Origin: Rhizobiales bacterium 62-17
GTDB lineage: Bacteria; Pseudomonadota; Alphaproteobacteria; Rhizobiales; Beijerinckiaceae
NCBI GenBank assembly: GCA_001898965.1
Contig: MKVW01000009.1
Coordinates: forward strand, 486,752 to 550,751
Length of the DNA stretch: 64,000 nucleotides
Direction: 5' to 3'
Position numbers and translations under genes: made by a program. The notes under the pieces are model-generated. The model made no database searches. It worked only from the letters and a program-made list of their open reading frames with translations, and was not told where the DNA came from. Shown one piece after another: positions 26,520 through 36,379 of the stretch (the first letter of the stretch is position 1; each line of letters opens with the position of its first letter).

Positions 26520-27594
26520 CAACGACAGTCGTACGGGCGCGCCGCCGTCCATCGAGAATGCTGCGGCAGGGCGAGAACTCAGAACGAAAGTTTTCGATCG
26601 CGAGCGATCGGAAGTCACATTCACCCTGGCCGACAATCGCGCCGCATCGGCCACCTTCGGTCAATACGATCAGAACCTCGCCAAGATCGAACGGCGCCTC
26701 GGTGTCTCCGTTCACGTCAACGGCAATCACGTCACCATCAAGGGTCCACCGGAGGCCTGCGCCCATGCGCAGCGCGCCATGACGGCGCTCTACGAACGCG
26801 CTCGCAAGGGCCAGAGCATCGGCCTTGGCGATATCGACGGCGCGCTGGCCGAAAGCATCGAGCAGGGCAGTCTGTTTCCCGAACAGGCGGCGGCCGCTGC
26901 CACCACGCCTTTCTCTTTCCAGCAGATCGCCACGCGTAAGAAAGGCGCCGTGCGGGCGCGCAATGCTTCCCAGCACGAATATCTGCACGCGCTGCGCCAA
27001 TACGAACTGGTCTTCGCCGAAGGTCCGGCGGGCACCGGCAAGACGTGGCTCGCGGTGGGCCATGCGGTGCTGCTGCTCGAACAGGGCATCGTTGAGCGGC
27101 TCGTGCTGTCGCGTCCCGCTGTGGAAGCGGGCGAACGCCTGGGCTTCCTGCCCGGCGACATGCGCGAAAAGGTCGATCCCTATCTGCGGCCGATCTTCGA
27201 CGCGCTGCATGACTTCATGGACAGCCGCATCGTCGAGCGTGGTCTGGCCACCGGCATGATCGAAGTGGCGCCGCTCGCCTTCATGCGCGGACGCACGCTC
27301 ACCAATGCCTGCATTCTGCTCGACGAGGCGCAGAACACGACGTCGATGCAGATGAAAATGTTCCTCACCCGTCTGGGCGAGGGCTCGCGCATGATCGTCA
27401 ACGGCGATCCGACGCAGATCGATCTGCCGCCCGGCCAAAAGTCGGGCTTGCAGGAAGCGGTGCGTCTGCTCTCCGGTGTCGAGGGCATCGGCCATATTGT
27501 GTTCAAGGATGCGGACGTGGTGCGTCACGACCTCGTGCGGCGCATCGTCACGGCCTATGAGAGTGCCGGCAAGAAAGCGCCCGGCGCCGAATGA
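26512..27594 (+). CDS. PhoH-family ATPase (YbeZ-like)
   Basis: 360 aa. PhoH/YbeZ proteins are predicted RNA-associated ATPases that partner YbeY. Seen: a short KH-like region (about residues 40-100: [23 protein letters not shown]), Walker A GPAGTGKT at residues 171-178, Walker [40 protein letters not shown]. Next to ybeY, whose start overlaps its stop by 4 bp, so the pair is translationally coupled as in E. coli ybeZ-ybeY. Confidence 0.93.
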   Translation: MPDNDSRTGAPPSIENAAAGRELRTKVFDRERSEVTFTLADNRAASATFGQYDQNLAKIERRLGVSVHVNGNHVTIKGPPEACAHAQRAMTALYERARKGQSIGLGDIDGALAESIEQGSLFPEQAAAAATTPFSFQQIATRKKGAVRARNASQHEYLHALRQYELVFAEGPAGTGKTWLAVGHAVLLLEQGIVERLVLSRPAVEAGERLGFLPGDMREKVDPYLRPIFDALHDFMDSRIVERGLATGMIEVAPLAFMRGRTLTNACILLDEAQNTTSMQMKMFLTRLGEGSRMIVNGDPTQIDLPPGQKSGLQEAVRLLSGVEGIGHIVFKDADVVRHDLVRRIVTAYESAGKKAPGAE

Positions 27595-28091
27595 ACGTCG
27601 TTGTCGATGTGCGTGACGAATTCGAAGGCTGGTCGACCGCCTGGGCCGACAAGGGCGCCGACATGCCGGATCTCGATGCCTTCACCGCGCGCGCCATCGC
27701 CACCGCGCTCGAAACGTCCAAGGTGAAACTCATGGACGGCGTCGAAGTCTCGGTGCTCTATTGCGGCGACGGCTTCATGCAGGAGCTGAACAAGCAATGG
27801 CGCGGCAAGGACCAGCCGACCAACGTGCTGTCCTTTCCGGCCGCCAGCGGCAAGGCCCTGCAACGCACGCCGACCCTGGGCGACATCATCGTCTCCTGCG
27901 ACACGGTGGTGCGCGAGGCCAAGGCCGAGAACAAAACCTTCGCCGATCATCTCGCCCACATGCTGGTGCACGGCAGCCTGCATCTCGTCGGCTTCGACCA
28001 TGAGGTCGATGACGAAGCGGAAGACATGGAGGCGCACGAGCGACAGGCGCTGGCCAAGCTCGGTATCGCCGACCCCTATGGTGAGAGCTGA
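27591..28091 (+). CDS. ybeY: Endoribonuclease YbeY (16S rRNA 3'-end maturation)
   Basis: 166 aa. Zn-dependent single-strand endonuclease used in rRNA maturation and ribosome quality control. Seen: zinc motif H127-G-S-L-H131-L-V-G-F-D-H137, and LNKQWRGKDQPTNVLSFP upstream, typical of the family. ATG 27591 overlaps the phoH stop. In relatives a CBS-domain corC gene usually follows; here lnt follows directly after 60 bp. Confidence 0.95.
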   Translation: MNVVVDVRDEFEGWSTAWADKGADMPDLDAFTARAIATALETSKVKLMDGVEVSVLYCGDGFMQELNKQWRGKDQPTNVLSFPAASGKALQRTPTLGDIIVSCDTVVREAKAENKTFADHLAHMLVHGSLHLVGFDHEVDDEAEDMEAHERQALAKLGIADPYGES

Positions 28092-28151
28092 AAACATCAC
28101 GCGGCGCGTGTATCTGTTGAGGGCACTGATTCGCGGATAAAGCCGAGCCCC

Positions 28152-29825
28152 ATGACAACAGCGGCGATCACCAGAACAGCCGATCGTTTTGTTCTCTCCG
28201 CCGGCTGGACGCGCGCCTTTCTGGCTTTCGTCTGTGGCGCGGCGGGCGCTCTGGCGATGCCGCCGGTGTCGCTCTTTCCCTTTCTCTGCATTTCCATGGT
28301 CGCCGCCGTCTGGCTGATCGACGGATCGGCGGCGCAGGTCCGCGACGGCGTGCCCGCTTCGGCCTTCGCCCATGGGCTGGATGCTGCCAAGGTCGGCTGG
28401 TGGCTGGGCTTTGGCTATCATGTCGCGGGTCTGTGGTGGCTTGGCGCGGCCTTTCTGGTCGAGGCCGATCAATTCGCCTGGGCGCTGCCCTTGGGCGTCA
28501 TCGGCCTGCCGGCGGGCCTAGCTTTCTTCACCGCCTTCGGCTTCTTCCTGGCGCGACTGTGCTGGACCACGGGACCGAGCCGCATTCTGGTTCTCGCTCT
28601 CGCACTCACTTTATCGGAATGGCTGCGCGGCACCCTGCTCACCGGCTTCCCGTGGAATGATTTCGGCATGGCTTTCGGCGCCAATCTCATGCTGGCGCAG
28701 ATGGCTTCTCTCGTCGGTCTCTATGGCCTCACCTTTATCGCCGTCTTCATCTGCGCCGCGCCGGCGGTGCTGGCCGATCGCCCGGCACGCGGACGGCGCG
28801 GCCCATGGCCGGTCTTCGCGGCGCTGATCCTGCTCGTTGTCATGGTGGCCTTCGGCTTCTGGCGCTCGTCGGCGCCGGCCGTCGCCATGCAGCCGAATGT
28901 GAAGCTGCGCATCATGCAGCCTAATCTGCCGCAGGACGAGAAATTCCGCGCCGACAATAAGGAAGCGATCCTCAAGCGCTATTTCGAAATCTCCGATCGC
29001 GCCACGTCGCCGCAGACCGCTGGTGTCGCCGATGCCACCCATCTGATCTGGCCGGAGTCGGCCTTTCCCTTCATTCTGTCGCGCGATCCCGCCGCCTTGC
29101 GCGAGATCGGCACCTTCCTGCCCGCGTCCACCATATTGGTGACGGGCGCGGCGCGCTTCGAACAGCTCGATCGCACCGCCGGTTCCCGCCGCCCGGCCGG
29201 CCGCTATTACAATTCGATCCAGGCCGTGCTGCCGGGCGGCGCCATCGTCGCCACTTATGACAAAGTGCATCTGGTGCCTTTCGGCGAATATCTGCCGCTC
29301 GGCTGGCTGCTCGATAAAGTGGGTTTGCGCCAGTTCGTACATATTCCCGGCGGCTTCGAGCCGGGGGCGCGTCGCACTTTGCTGCGTCTGCCAGGCTTGC
29401 CGGCCACCGCGCCGCTCGTCTGCTACGAGGCGATCTTCCCCGGCGAGGTCATGCCGCAGGATGGATCGGCGGAGCGGCCGGAATTCATGTTGAATGTCAC
29501 CAACGATGGCTGGTTCGGCGAGACTTCGGGGCCGTATCAGCATCTCGCGCAGGCGCGGTTGCGCAGCATTGAAGAAGGCATGCCGCTGGTGCGGGCGGCC
29601 AATACGGGCATTTCGGCGGTCATCGATCCTTACGGTCGTATCCTCAAACAATTGCCGCTTGGCGTCGATGGCGTGATCGACAGCACCCTGCCCAAGCCGA
29701 TTGCTGCACCTTTTTTTGCGCAGCATTCCCAATCGGCGCCCGCCGGTTTGTGGTTCGCCGCCCTCATTTTGGCCCTCGTCCTGAGAGCATGGGAAAAGCG
29801 CAGGTCTACCTACACCTCTACCTAA
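28152..29825 (+). CDS. lnt: Apolipoprotein N-acyltransferase
   Basis: 557 aa. Inner-membrane enzyme that adds the third acyl chain to lipoproteins. Seen: six or so hydrophobic segments in residues 10-245 (for example FLAFVCGAAGALAMPPVSLFPFL and GPWPVFAALILLVVMVAFGF), then a nitrilase-like periplasmic domain with catalytic triad E302 (WPES), K371 (YDKVHLVPFGE), C424 (VCYEAIFPG), and a last membrane helix AGLWFAALILALVLRAW. Length is normal (about 520-560). Confidence 0.95.
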   Translation: MTTAAITRTADRFVLSAGWTRAFLAFVCGAAGALAMPPVSLFPFLCISMVAAVWLIDGSAAQVRDGVPASAFAHGLDAAKVGWWLGFGYHVAGLWWLGAAFLVEADQFAWALPLGVIGLPAGLAFFTAFGFFLARLCWTTGPSRILVLALALTLSEWLRGTLLTGFPWNDFGMAFGANLMLAQMASLVGLYGLTFIAVFICAAPAVLADRPARGRRGPWPVFAALILLVVMVAFGFWRSSAPAVAMQPNVKLRIMQPNLPQDEKFRADNKEAILKRYFEISDRATSPQTAGVADATHLIWPESAFPFILSRDPAALREIGTFLPASTILVTGAARFEQLDRTAGSRRPAGRYYNSIQAVLPGGAIVATYDKVHLVPFGEYLPLGWLLDKVGLRQFVHIPGGFEPGARRTLLRLPGLPATAPLVCYEAIFPGEVMPQDGSAERPEFMLNVTNDGWFGETSGPYQHLAQARLRSIEEGMPLVRAANTGISAVIDPYGRILKQLPLGVDGVIDSTLPKPIAAPFFAQHSQSAPAGLWFAALILALVLRAWEKRRSTYTST

Positions 29826-29931
29826 TAGCCGTTGCAGGGCCGGGTCGATGCGCGTAAGACGCGGGGTGTTCGATCCCCTCAGGGTTTCGAGCGGAAGAGA
29901 CCTTATTCCTCCTCTGAGTTTCGAGGGTCGC

Positions 29932-30381
29932 ATGGCGAAGGTCCCGAACCCCATCGACAAGCATGTTGGCAGCCGCGTGCGACTGCGCCGGGTGCTGCTG
30001 GGCCTGAGCCAGGAAAAACTTGGCGACGCGCTGGGGCTGACGTTCCAGCAGGTGCAGAAATATGAAAAGGGCGCCAATCGCATCGGCGCCAGTCGGTTGC
30101 AGGAAATTTCCAAGATCCTCGACGTGCCGCCGTCCTATTTCTTCGAAGGCGCGCCGGCCGGTTCCTCGCAGGCGCAGGCCGATGCCGGCGAAGTGGTCTC
30201 CTCCGCTCTCGTCACCGACTTCATCGCGACTTCCGAAGGCATTCAACTGAACAAGGCCTTCGTGCGCATCAAGAGCCAGCAGGTGCGCAAGCGCATCATC
30301 GATCTCGTCGTCTCATTGGCGGCCGATCATGATCATGATGCACGCGATGAGAGCGAAAGCGGGAACCCTCCCAAAAGCTGA
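29932..30381 (+). CDS. XRE-family transcriptional regulator upstream of metK
   Basis: 149 aa. Seen: HTH at about residues 10-65 (GSRVRLRRVLLGLSQEKLGDALGLTFQQVQKYEKGANRIGASRL), then SKILDVPPSYFFEG and a C-terminal helix. This group (PF01381) precedes metK in many Hyphomicrobiales and resembles the SinR-like regulators of Rhizobium. ATG 29932 has GAGGG upstream; a further-upstream frame is open from 29848 but lacks similarity. Targets not visible. Confidence 0.88.
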   Translation: MAKVPNPIDKHVGSRVRLRRVLLGLSQEKLGDALGLTFQQVQKYEKGANRIGASRLQEISKILDVPPSYFFEGAPAGSSQAQADAGEVVSSALVTDFIATSEGIQLNKAFVRIKSQQVRKRIIDLVVSLAADHDHDARDESESGNPPKS

Positions 30382-30576
30382 CACCGTGGTAATACGGCCC
30401 ATGGGAACGTGCCCGTGTTCGCTTTATAGAACAAAACCCCCAATAACGCTTGACCAAACGAACGCTCGCTGCCAAAAAGACGCGCCCTTTGGCATAGGGA
30501 GAGGAATCCTGCGTTAAACGGCGGCCGCCACAACGGTCCACACATCACGCAACCACTCAGCCTCGGAGAACGCCTC
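30382..30576. other. metK leader region
   Basis: 195 bp between the HTH stop and metK. Seen: TGCCAAA (30470-30476) and TTTGGCA (30488-30494) forming a hairpin with an 11-nt loop, a direct repeat AACGCT about 15 bp apart, and the palindrome GGCGGCCGCC about 30521-30530. No SAM-II or other known SAM riboswitch could be matched by eye. It must contain the metK promoter. Confidence 0.35.
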
Positions 30577-31764
30577 GTGGCCCGTAAGAATTATCTTTTC
30601 ACCAGTGAGTCTGTGTCGGAAGGTCATCCGGACAAGGTCTGTGACAGGATTTCGGACGAAGTCGTTGATCTGTTCTTCCGTGAAGGCGCCAAGGCGAAGC
30701 TCGACCCCTATCAGATCCGCGTGGCCTGCGAGACCCTGGCGACGACCAATCGCGTCGTGATCGCCGGCGAAGTCCGCGGCCCGAACATTTCCAAGGACCA
30801 GATCATCGCGGCGGCGCGCAACGCCATCAAGGACATCGGCTACGAGCAGGATGGCTTCCATCATGCCAATGCCGAGATCGAAGTGCTGCTGCACGCCCAG
30901 TCGGCCGACATCGCCCAGGGCGTTGACGCCTCCGGCAACAAGGACGAAGGCGCCGGCGACCAGGGCATCATGTTCGGTTACGCCTGCCGCGAGACGCCCG
31001 AGCTGATGCCGGCACCGCTGTATTACTCGCACAAGATCCTGCACCTGATCTCGCAGGCCCGGCACGCCGGCACGGAAAAGGGCCTCGGCCCGGATTCCAA
31101 GAGCCAGGTCACCGTCCGCTACGAGAACGGCAAGCCGGTCGGCGCCACCCAGATCGTCGTGTCGCACCAGCACACCATCGAGGACCTGACCTCCAAGCAG
31201 ATCCACGACCTGGTCGAGCCCTATGTCCGCAAGGCCCTGCCGGAAGGCTGGATCACCAAGGACACCGTTTGGCACATCAACCCGACCGGCAAGTTCTACA
31301 TCGGCGGTCCGGACGGCGACTGCGGCCTGACCGGCCGTAAGATCATCGTCGACACCTATGGTGGCGCGGCCCCGCACGGCGGTGGCGCCTTCTCCGGTAA
31401 GGATCCGACCAAGGTTGACCGTTCGGCCGCCTATGCGGCGCGCTATCTGGCCAAGAACGTCGTCGCCGCCGGCCTCGCCGACCGCTGCACGATCCAGCTC
31501 GCTTACGCCATCGGCGTTGCCAAGCCGCTGTCGATCTATGCCGACCTGCACGACACCGGCAAGGTTGACCCCGACAAGCTCGAGAACGTTCTGATGGAAA
31601 TCATGAACCTCTCGCCGCGCGGCATCCGCGAGCACCTGCAGCTCAACAAGCCGATCTACGCCCGCACGTCCTCCTACGGCCACTTCGGCCGCACGCCGGA
31701 CAGCGACGGCGGCTTCTCCTGGGAGAAGACCGACCTGGCCGATCAGCTCAAGAAGCAGTTCTGA
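30577..31764 (+). CDS. metK: S-adenosylmethionine synthetase
   Basis: 395 aa, normal length. Makes SAM from methionine and ATP. Seen: [24 protein letters not shown], the signature [13 protein letters not shown]-loop-like [27 protein letters not shown]. The start is GTG 30577 with GGAGAA upstream. Codon use is biased to C-ending codons more strongly than in its neighbours, as expected for a highly expressed gene. A strong terminator follows. Confidence 0.97.
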   Translation: MARKNYLFTSESVSEGHPDKVCDRISDEVVDLFFREGAKAKLDPYQIRVACETLATTNRVVIAGEVRGPNISKDQIIAAARNAIKDIGYEQDGFHHANAEIEVLLHAQSADIAQGVDASGNKDEGAGDQGIMFGYACRETPELMPAPLYYSHKILHLISQARHAGTEKGLGPDSKSQVTVRYENGKPVGATQIVVSHQHTIEDLTSKQIHDLVEPYVRKALPEGWITKDTVWHINPTGKFYIGGPDGDCGLTGRKIIVDTYGGAAPHGGGAFSGKDPTKVDRSAAYAARYLAKNVVAAGLADRCTIQLAYAIGVAKPLSIYADLHDTGKVDPDKLENVLMEIMNLSPRGIREHLQLNKPIYARTSSYGHFGRTPDSDGGFSWEKTDLADQLKKQF

Positions 31765-31789
31765 TTCTCCGCAAGAGACGTTTGTTTCG

Positions 31790-31820
31790 GAGGGGCGCCC
31801 TGGGGCGCCCCTCTTTGTTT
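31790..31820 (+). terminator. Rho-independent terminator after metK
   Basis: GAGGGGCGCC (from 31790) pairs with GGCGCCCCTC (to 31813), 10 bp or more, closed by a short loop and followed by TTTGTTT. One of the clearest terminators in the window. Confidence 0.92.
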
Positions 31821-31899
31821 GAAGCGATCCCTTGACGGGAGCGCCGGCTCGGATCAAACCGCGCGGAAGTTTGACGAGCCGATGTTTGATGAAGAAGCC

Positions 31900-32601
31900 A
31901 TGACCGACCGCATGCCGCCGGGAGAGCGCCAGCGCCCGACCCTTTACGGACGCCGCAAGGGCAAGAAGCTGCGCACCCATCACAGCCTGCTGGTGGAAGA
32001 GCTGCTGCCGCAGATGACCGTTGCGCCCGAGGCGCTGGCGTCCAGTCCGCGCGACGTCTTCGCGCGCGCCCTCGATGATCTATGGCTGGAGGTCGGTTTC
32101 GGCGGCGGCGAACATCTGGCGCATGATGCCGGGCGCCATCGCGATATCGGCTTCATCGGCTGCGAGCCCTTCCTCAATGGCGTCGCCAAACTGCTGGCGC
32201 TCATCGAGGAGAATGATCTCGACAACATCCGCATCCACGGCGGCGATGCGCTCGACGTGCTGAAAGCTTTGCCCGACGCCAGCCTCGGCCGCGTCACCAT
32301 TCTCTATCCCGATCCCTGGCCAAAGACCTATCAGAAGAAGCGCCGCTTCATCTCCGATACGTCGGTGGAGGAAATGGCGCGCGCACTGCGCCCCGGCTGC
32401 GAACTGCATTTCGCCACCGACATCGACGATTACAGCGCCTGGGCCCTGGCGCGCATCCTACGTTCGAATCGGTTCGACTGGCGGGCCTCGACGGCGAGCG
32501 ATTGGACGACGCCTTGGGCGCAGTGGCTCGGCACGCGCTACGAAGCCAAGGCCATCGCCGCTGGCCGCAAGCCGGTCTATCTGACCTTCGTGAAGCGCTG
32601 A
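31900..32601 (+). CDS. trmB: tRNA (guanine-N7-)-methyltransferase
   Basis: About 233 aa, SAM-dependent; makes m7G46 in the variable loop. Seen: LYGRRKGKKLRTHHSLLVEELL, SAM-binding WLEVGFGGGEHLAHDA, GCEPFLNGV, and the family signature ILYPDPWPKTYQKKRRFIS. The start is uncertain: ATG 31900 (after GAAGAAG), ATG 31882 or TTG 31819. The last would overlap the metK terminator and is unlikely. Confidence 0.92.
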   Translation: MTDRMPPGERQRPTLYGRRKGKKLRTHHSLLVEELLPQMTVAPEALASSPRDVFARALDDLWLEVGFGGGEHLAHDAGRHRDIGFIGCEPFLNGVAKLLALIEENDLDNIRIHGGDALDVLKALPDASLGRVTILYPDPWPKTYQKKRRFISDTSVEEMARALRPGCELHFATDIDDYSAWALARILRSNRFDWRASTASDWTTPWAQWLGTRYEAKAIAAGRKPVYLTFVKR

Positions 32602-32618
32602 TCTTTTGCAGCCGCTTC

Positions 32619-32660
32619 TGTGTCACCCCGGACGCGCGCAGCGCGATCCGGTATGACACA
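32619..32660. repeat. Palindromic intergenic repeat, half copy R5
   Basis: TGTGTCACCCCGGACGCGCG followed by CGCGATCCGGTATGACACA forms a hairpin with GACAC ends. It fills the gap between convergent trmB and the YgjP-like gene. Confidence 0.75.
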
Positions 32661-32683
32661 GCGTCATCGAAGAAGAAGAAACC

Positions 32684-33451
32684 TCACTCCGCCTTCTGGC
32701 CGTAGCGATGCAACTGCGTGCCGTGCGCGTCGAGCCAGGCTTCGGCGCGATCGGTCTCGGCGCACAGGCGGCGCGTCAGCGTCCAGAATTTCGGCGAGTG
32801 ATTGAGGTGCACCATATGCGCCACTTCATGGGCGGCGAGATAGTCGAGCACGAAGGCTGGTGCCAGCACGATGCGCCAGGAAAAATTCAGTGAGCCATCG
32901 GCGGAGCAGGAGCCCCAGCGGGTTTTCGAATCGCGAATCGAAATGCGCTTTGGCGTCAGCCCGAGCTTGCCGGCATAGGCACCCGCCGCGACATTGAGAT
33001 CGGCCAGCGCTTGCGTGCGAAGATAATCTTGCACGCGCCGTCCCAGATGTTCGGCCTTGCCGGCGACGCAGAGCGCCAAGGCCGGACCCCCTGCCGTCGT
33101 CACGCCTTCCACCCACACCGTGCCACGCGCGCCGGGACGATGCTGGATGATGTGCGGAATGCCGCGCAGCGGAATGATGCAGCCGTCGACGAAGGGCAAA
33201 GGATGCGGCAGCTTCTGCAAGCGCTCGCCAATCCATGCCGCATGTTTCTCGGCAAAGTCGCGCGCTTCGATGATCGAGGCGCGCTGCGGAATCGTCAGCA
33301 CCACATCGCGCGTCGCATTGCGCACGCGCAAGGTGAAGCGTCGCGTCGTCGCCGTGCGCTTCAAGGTGACGACATAGGTCGCGCTCTTGTCCGCGATGCG
33401 CATTTGCGTCGCGGCTGGAGGTGCAGAGGAGCGATTCGAAAAGAGCGCCAT
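32684..33451 (-). CDS. YgjP-like (DUF45/M48-type) metal-dependent hydrolase
   Basis: About 255 aa. The family (PF01863, SprT-like zincin) is a predicted metallopeptidase of unknown substrate. Seen: VTLKRTATTRRFTLRVRNATRDVVLTIP, IRDSKTRWGSCSADGSLNFSWRIVLAP, and the zinc site HEVAHMVHLNHSPKFW (HExxH plus third His). ATG 33451 chosen; TTG 33469 also opens the frame. Alone on the minus strand, downstream of phaZ by about 65 bp, so possibly cotranscribed with it. Confidence 0.87.
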   Translation of the reverse strand: MALFSNRSSAPPAATQMRIADKSATYVVTLKRTATTRRFTLRVRNATRDVVLTIPQRASIIEARDFAEKHAAWIGERLQKLPHPLPFVDGCIIPLRGIPHIIQHRPGARGTVWVEGVTTAGGPALALCVAGKAEHLGRRVQDYLRTQALADLNVAAGAYAGKLGLTPKRISIRDSKTRWGSCSADGSLNFSWRIVLAPAFVLDYLAAHEVAHMVHLNHSPKFWTLTRRLCAETDRAEAWLDAHGTQLHRYGQKAE

Positions 33452-33516
33452 GACCGGATGATACCGCAAGAATCGTCCGGCGCGCTACTTTCCTATTTCG
33501 AACAGATTTGTTCGTC

Positions 33517-34785
33517 TTAGCTGGACTTGTTCCAGCGTTCCATGGCGCGGGTGAAGGTCTTGATTCGCGGCGCGATGTCACGACGGAAGCGCGAGCCGTT
33601 GAACACGCCATAGTGACCGACATGTTCCTGCAAATGGTGCAGCTTGCGGTCTTCGGGAATGTTCGGGCATAGCGCATGGGTCGCCTGTGTCTGGCCGACG
33701 CCGGAAATGTCGTCGTTCTCGCCTTCGACGGTCATCAAGGCAACGCGCTTGATCGCCTTCAAATCGACAAGTTGTCCGCGATGCTTCATCTCGCCCTTCG
33801 GCAGGTCGTGTCGGACGAAGACGGTTTCGACGGTCTGCAGATAATAGGCTGCGTCGAGATCCATCACGGCCATATATTCGTCGTAGAACTCTTCCTGCTT
33901 CTCGTAGGTGTCGCCATCGCCTTTGACGAGATTGCGGAACATCTCCACATGCGCATTGAAGTGGCGATCGAAGTTCATCGCCATGAAGCCGGTCAATTGT
34001 AGGAAGCCTGGATAAACTTCGCGACCAAAGCCCGGATAGGGGAAGGGAACGGTGTGAATGCAGTTACGCCGGAACCAGTCGGTGCCGCGCTGCTCAGCCA
34101 GGGTGTTGACCGCTGTCGGACTACGGCGCGTATCGATCGGGCCGCCCATCAGGATCATGGAGTCCGGATAGTAAGGCTTTCCCGCGGCTTCAAGCAAGGC
34201 GACCGAGACGACCACCGGCACGGCCGGCTGGCACACCGCCAGCACATGCACGGGCGTGTGCGGATCGGCCTCGTGCAGATGTTTGAAGATGGCGGTGACA
34301 TAGTCGATGTAGTCGTCGAGATCGAAACGGCCCGCTGACAGCGGCACCATGCGCCCGTCGGCCCAGTCGGTGATGTAGACGTCGAAGTCAGGCAGGAAGG
34401 CTTCCACCGTGCCGCGCAACAAAGTGGCATAGTGGCCCGACATTGGCGCGACGATGAGCAGCCGCGTGCGCGCCGCCTTAGGAATATTGCCCTGCCGTTC
34501 GAAATGGATGAGCCCGCAATAGGGCCGCTCCCAGACGATCTCTTCGCGCACGGGAACGGTCTTGCCTTCGATGACGGTCGTGTCGAGACCGAAAGCCGGC
34601 TTGCCATAGCGCCGCGTCAAACGCTCGAACAATTCGGCGGAGGCGGCGATGTTGCGGCCCAGATAAGTATGCGCCAACGGATTGAGCGGGTTCTTGAAAG
34701 CAAGCCGCGTTGCATCCGAAACAAAACGTGCCGGCGCGAACGACAGATGCGCCATTTCGTAAAGCTGATAAGACAATCGGTTCAT
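33517..34785 (-). CDS. phaZ: Intracellular polyhydroxyalkanoate (PHB) depolymerase
   Basis: About 422 aa. Alpha/beta hydrolase that degrades native PHB granules. Seen: YQLYEMAHLSFAPAR at the N-terminus, APMSGHYATLLRGTVE, nucleophile C185 in AVCQPAVP (family uses Cys in place of the lipase Ser), GGPIDTRRSPTAVN, and the C-terminal catalytic His in EHVGHYGVFNG. ATG 34785 is preferred to the upstream TTG 34791. It shows that the organism makes PHA storage polymer. Divergent from regB. Confidence 0.94.
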   Translation of the reverse strand: MNRLSYQLYEMAHLSFAPARFVSDATRLAFKNPLNPLAHTYLGRNIAASAELFERLTRRYGKPAFGLDTTVIEGKTVPVREEIVWERPYCGLIHFERQGNIPKAARTRLLIVAPMSGHYATLLRGTVEAFLPDFDVYITDWADGRMVPLSAGRFDLDDYIDYVTAIFKHLHEADPHTPVHVLAVCQPAVPVVVSVALLEAAGKPYYPDSMILMGGPIDTRRSPTAVNTLAEQRGTDWFRRNCIHTVPFPYPGFGREVYPGFLQLTGFMAMNFDRHFNAHVEMFRNLVKGDGDTYEKQEEFYDEYMAVMDLDAAYYLQTVETVFVRHDLPKGEMKHRGQLVDLKAIKRVALMTVEGENDDISGVGQTQATHALCPNIPEDRKLHHLQEHVGHYGVFNGSRFRRDIAPRIKTFTRAMERWNKSS

Positions 34786-34911
34786 GAGCAACCTACTTCA
34801 GCCTAATAGCCAAGCTATATTGCGGTGCAAAATAGCCTATTTATACGGCAGGGACAATCTGCCGCTGATTCGCGCCTGTCGCCCCCCGAGAACTACTTAT
34901 GATCCGGGCGA

Positions 34912-36291
34912 ATGGTTAGCGAACTGTCCCACGGCCCTCCCGTCCCGGCAATCGCGCCCATGACCCTGGTTGCCCCTCCGGAATCCTCAGGCCGGATCCG
35001 CGTCGATACTCTTATTCGCCTGCGCTGGCTGGCGATCGGCGGCCAAACGGCGGCTTTGCTGATCATCGCCTTCGGCCTCGGCTTCCCTTTGCCGATCGCC
35101 TGGTGCGTCACGGCGGTTGCCGCTTCCGTCTGGCTCAACATCGGGTTGCGTCTGCGCTATCCGGTGACGCATCGCCTCGCCGAGCGCGAGGCCACGCTTC
35201 TGCTCGCCTTCGATATGTTGCAGCTCACCGCGCTGCTCTATCTCACCGGCGGTCTCGAAAATCCGTTCTCGATTCTGTTTCTCGCGCCGGTGATGATCTC
35301 GGCCGTATCGCTGTCGGTGACGCGCACTGTCGCGCTCGTCGTATTGATGGTGGCTTGCGCCACCTTCCTCGGCTTCTTCCAGCGGCCGCTGCCCTGGTAT
35401 CCGGGCATCGTTCTGCAACTGCCCTATCTCTATAAGATCGGCGTCTGGATCGCGTTGGTGCTCGGCGCCGTCTTCATCACCATCTATGCGTTTCGCGTCG
35501 CCGAGGAAGCGCGCCGCCTGTCCGACGCGCTTACCGCGACCGAACTTGTCCTTGCGCGAGAGCAGCATTTGACACAGCTCGACGGTCTGGCCGCCGCCGC
35601 CGCGCATGAACTGGGCACGCCGCTCGCCACCATTACCCTGGTGGTGAAAGAAATGCGCAAGCAATTGTCGGCCGATGCCACGATCGCCGAAGATCTCGAT
35701 TTGCTGACGACGGAATTGCAGCGCTGCCGCACCATCCTTGGCAAGCTCACCTCGCTCGGCAATGAACCGGCACAGCATTGGGACGTGCTATCGCTGCCGC
35801 AACTGCTCGAGGAGACGGTGGAGCCGTCACGCGACTTCGGTGTCGAGTTGAAACCGGAAATCCAGGGCGAGGGCACGCCGCCGAATTGCCGGCGCAATCC
35901 CGGCCTGCTCTATGGCCTCGGCAATCTCGTCGAGAACGCGGTCGACTTCGCCAAGGCCGAGGTCCGCATCAGGGCCAATTGGACCAAGGATCAGGTCGGC
36001 ATCACCATCGAGGACGACGGCCCGGGTTTTTCCGCCGACGTGCTGACCAAGATCGGCGATCCCTACATCACCACCCGGGGCGGCCACGACGAGCGGCGGG
36101 CGAAGTCCGAGCCCGGCTCCGGGCTTGGCCTTGGCCTTTTTATCGCCAAAACCCTGCTCGAGCGCACCGGGGCGACGATTTCGATGGGCAACGCGGTGGC
36201 GCCGAAGGCCGGCGCGCGCATCTCAATCCGTTGGTCTCGCGAGGATTTTGAGCGCGGCACGATGTCCGACGGCCCTGTTCATGCTGATTGA
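34912..36291 (+). CDS. regB: RegB/PrrB/ActS redox-sensing histidine kinase
   Basis: 459 aa inner-membrane sensor. Seen: six hydrophobic segments within about residues 28-195, including the ubiquinone-binding motif of RegB, GGLENPF, at residues 113-119; H-box AAHELGTPLATI with H232; N-box GNLVENAVDFA; G-boxes DDGPGFS and GSGLGLGLFIAKTLLE. In RegB the membrane domain reads the quinone pool and controls energy, carbon and nitrogen metabolism. Partner regA follows after 88 bp. Called actS in Sinorhizobium. Confidence 0.93.
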   Translation: MVSELSHGPPVPAIAPMTLVAPPESSGRIRVDTLIRLRWLAIGGQTAALLIIAFGLGFPLPIAWCVTAVAASVWLNIGLRLRYPVTHRLAEREATLLLAFDMLQLTALLYLTGGLENPFSILFLAPVMISAVSLSVTRTVALVVLMVACATFLGFFQRPLPWYPGIVLQLPYLYKIGVWIALVLGAVFITIYAFRVAEEARRLSDALTATELVLAREQHLTQLDGLAAAAAHELGTPLATITLVVKEMRKQLSADATIAEDLDLLTTELQRCRTILGKLTSLGNEPAQHWDVLSLPQLLEETVEPSRDFGVELKPEIQGEGTPPNCRRNPGLLYGLGNLVENAVDFAKAEVRIRANWTKDQVGITIEDDGPGFSADVLTKIGDPYITTRGGHDERRAKSEPGSGLGLGLFIAKTLLERTGATISMGNAVAPKAGARISIRWSREDFERGTMSDGPVHAD

Positions 36292-36379
36292 ACGTGCAAT
36301 TGCTGCCCCATTTCGGCTAAATTCCAGCCGATCACAGGCCAAACCAATCCCTGGCTAAAAATCAGGAACCGAACGCAAA

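Noticed and set aside
30382-30576. SAM-II or SAM/SAH riboswitch before metK
   Set aside because: The conserved core of SAM-II and other classes could not be found by eye; only a simple hairpin is seen.
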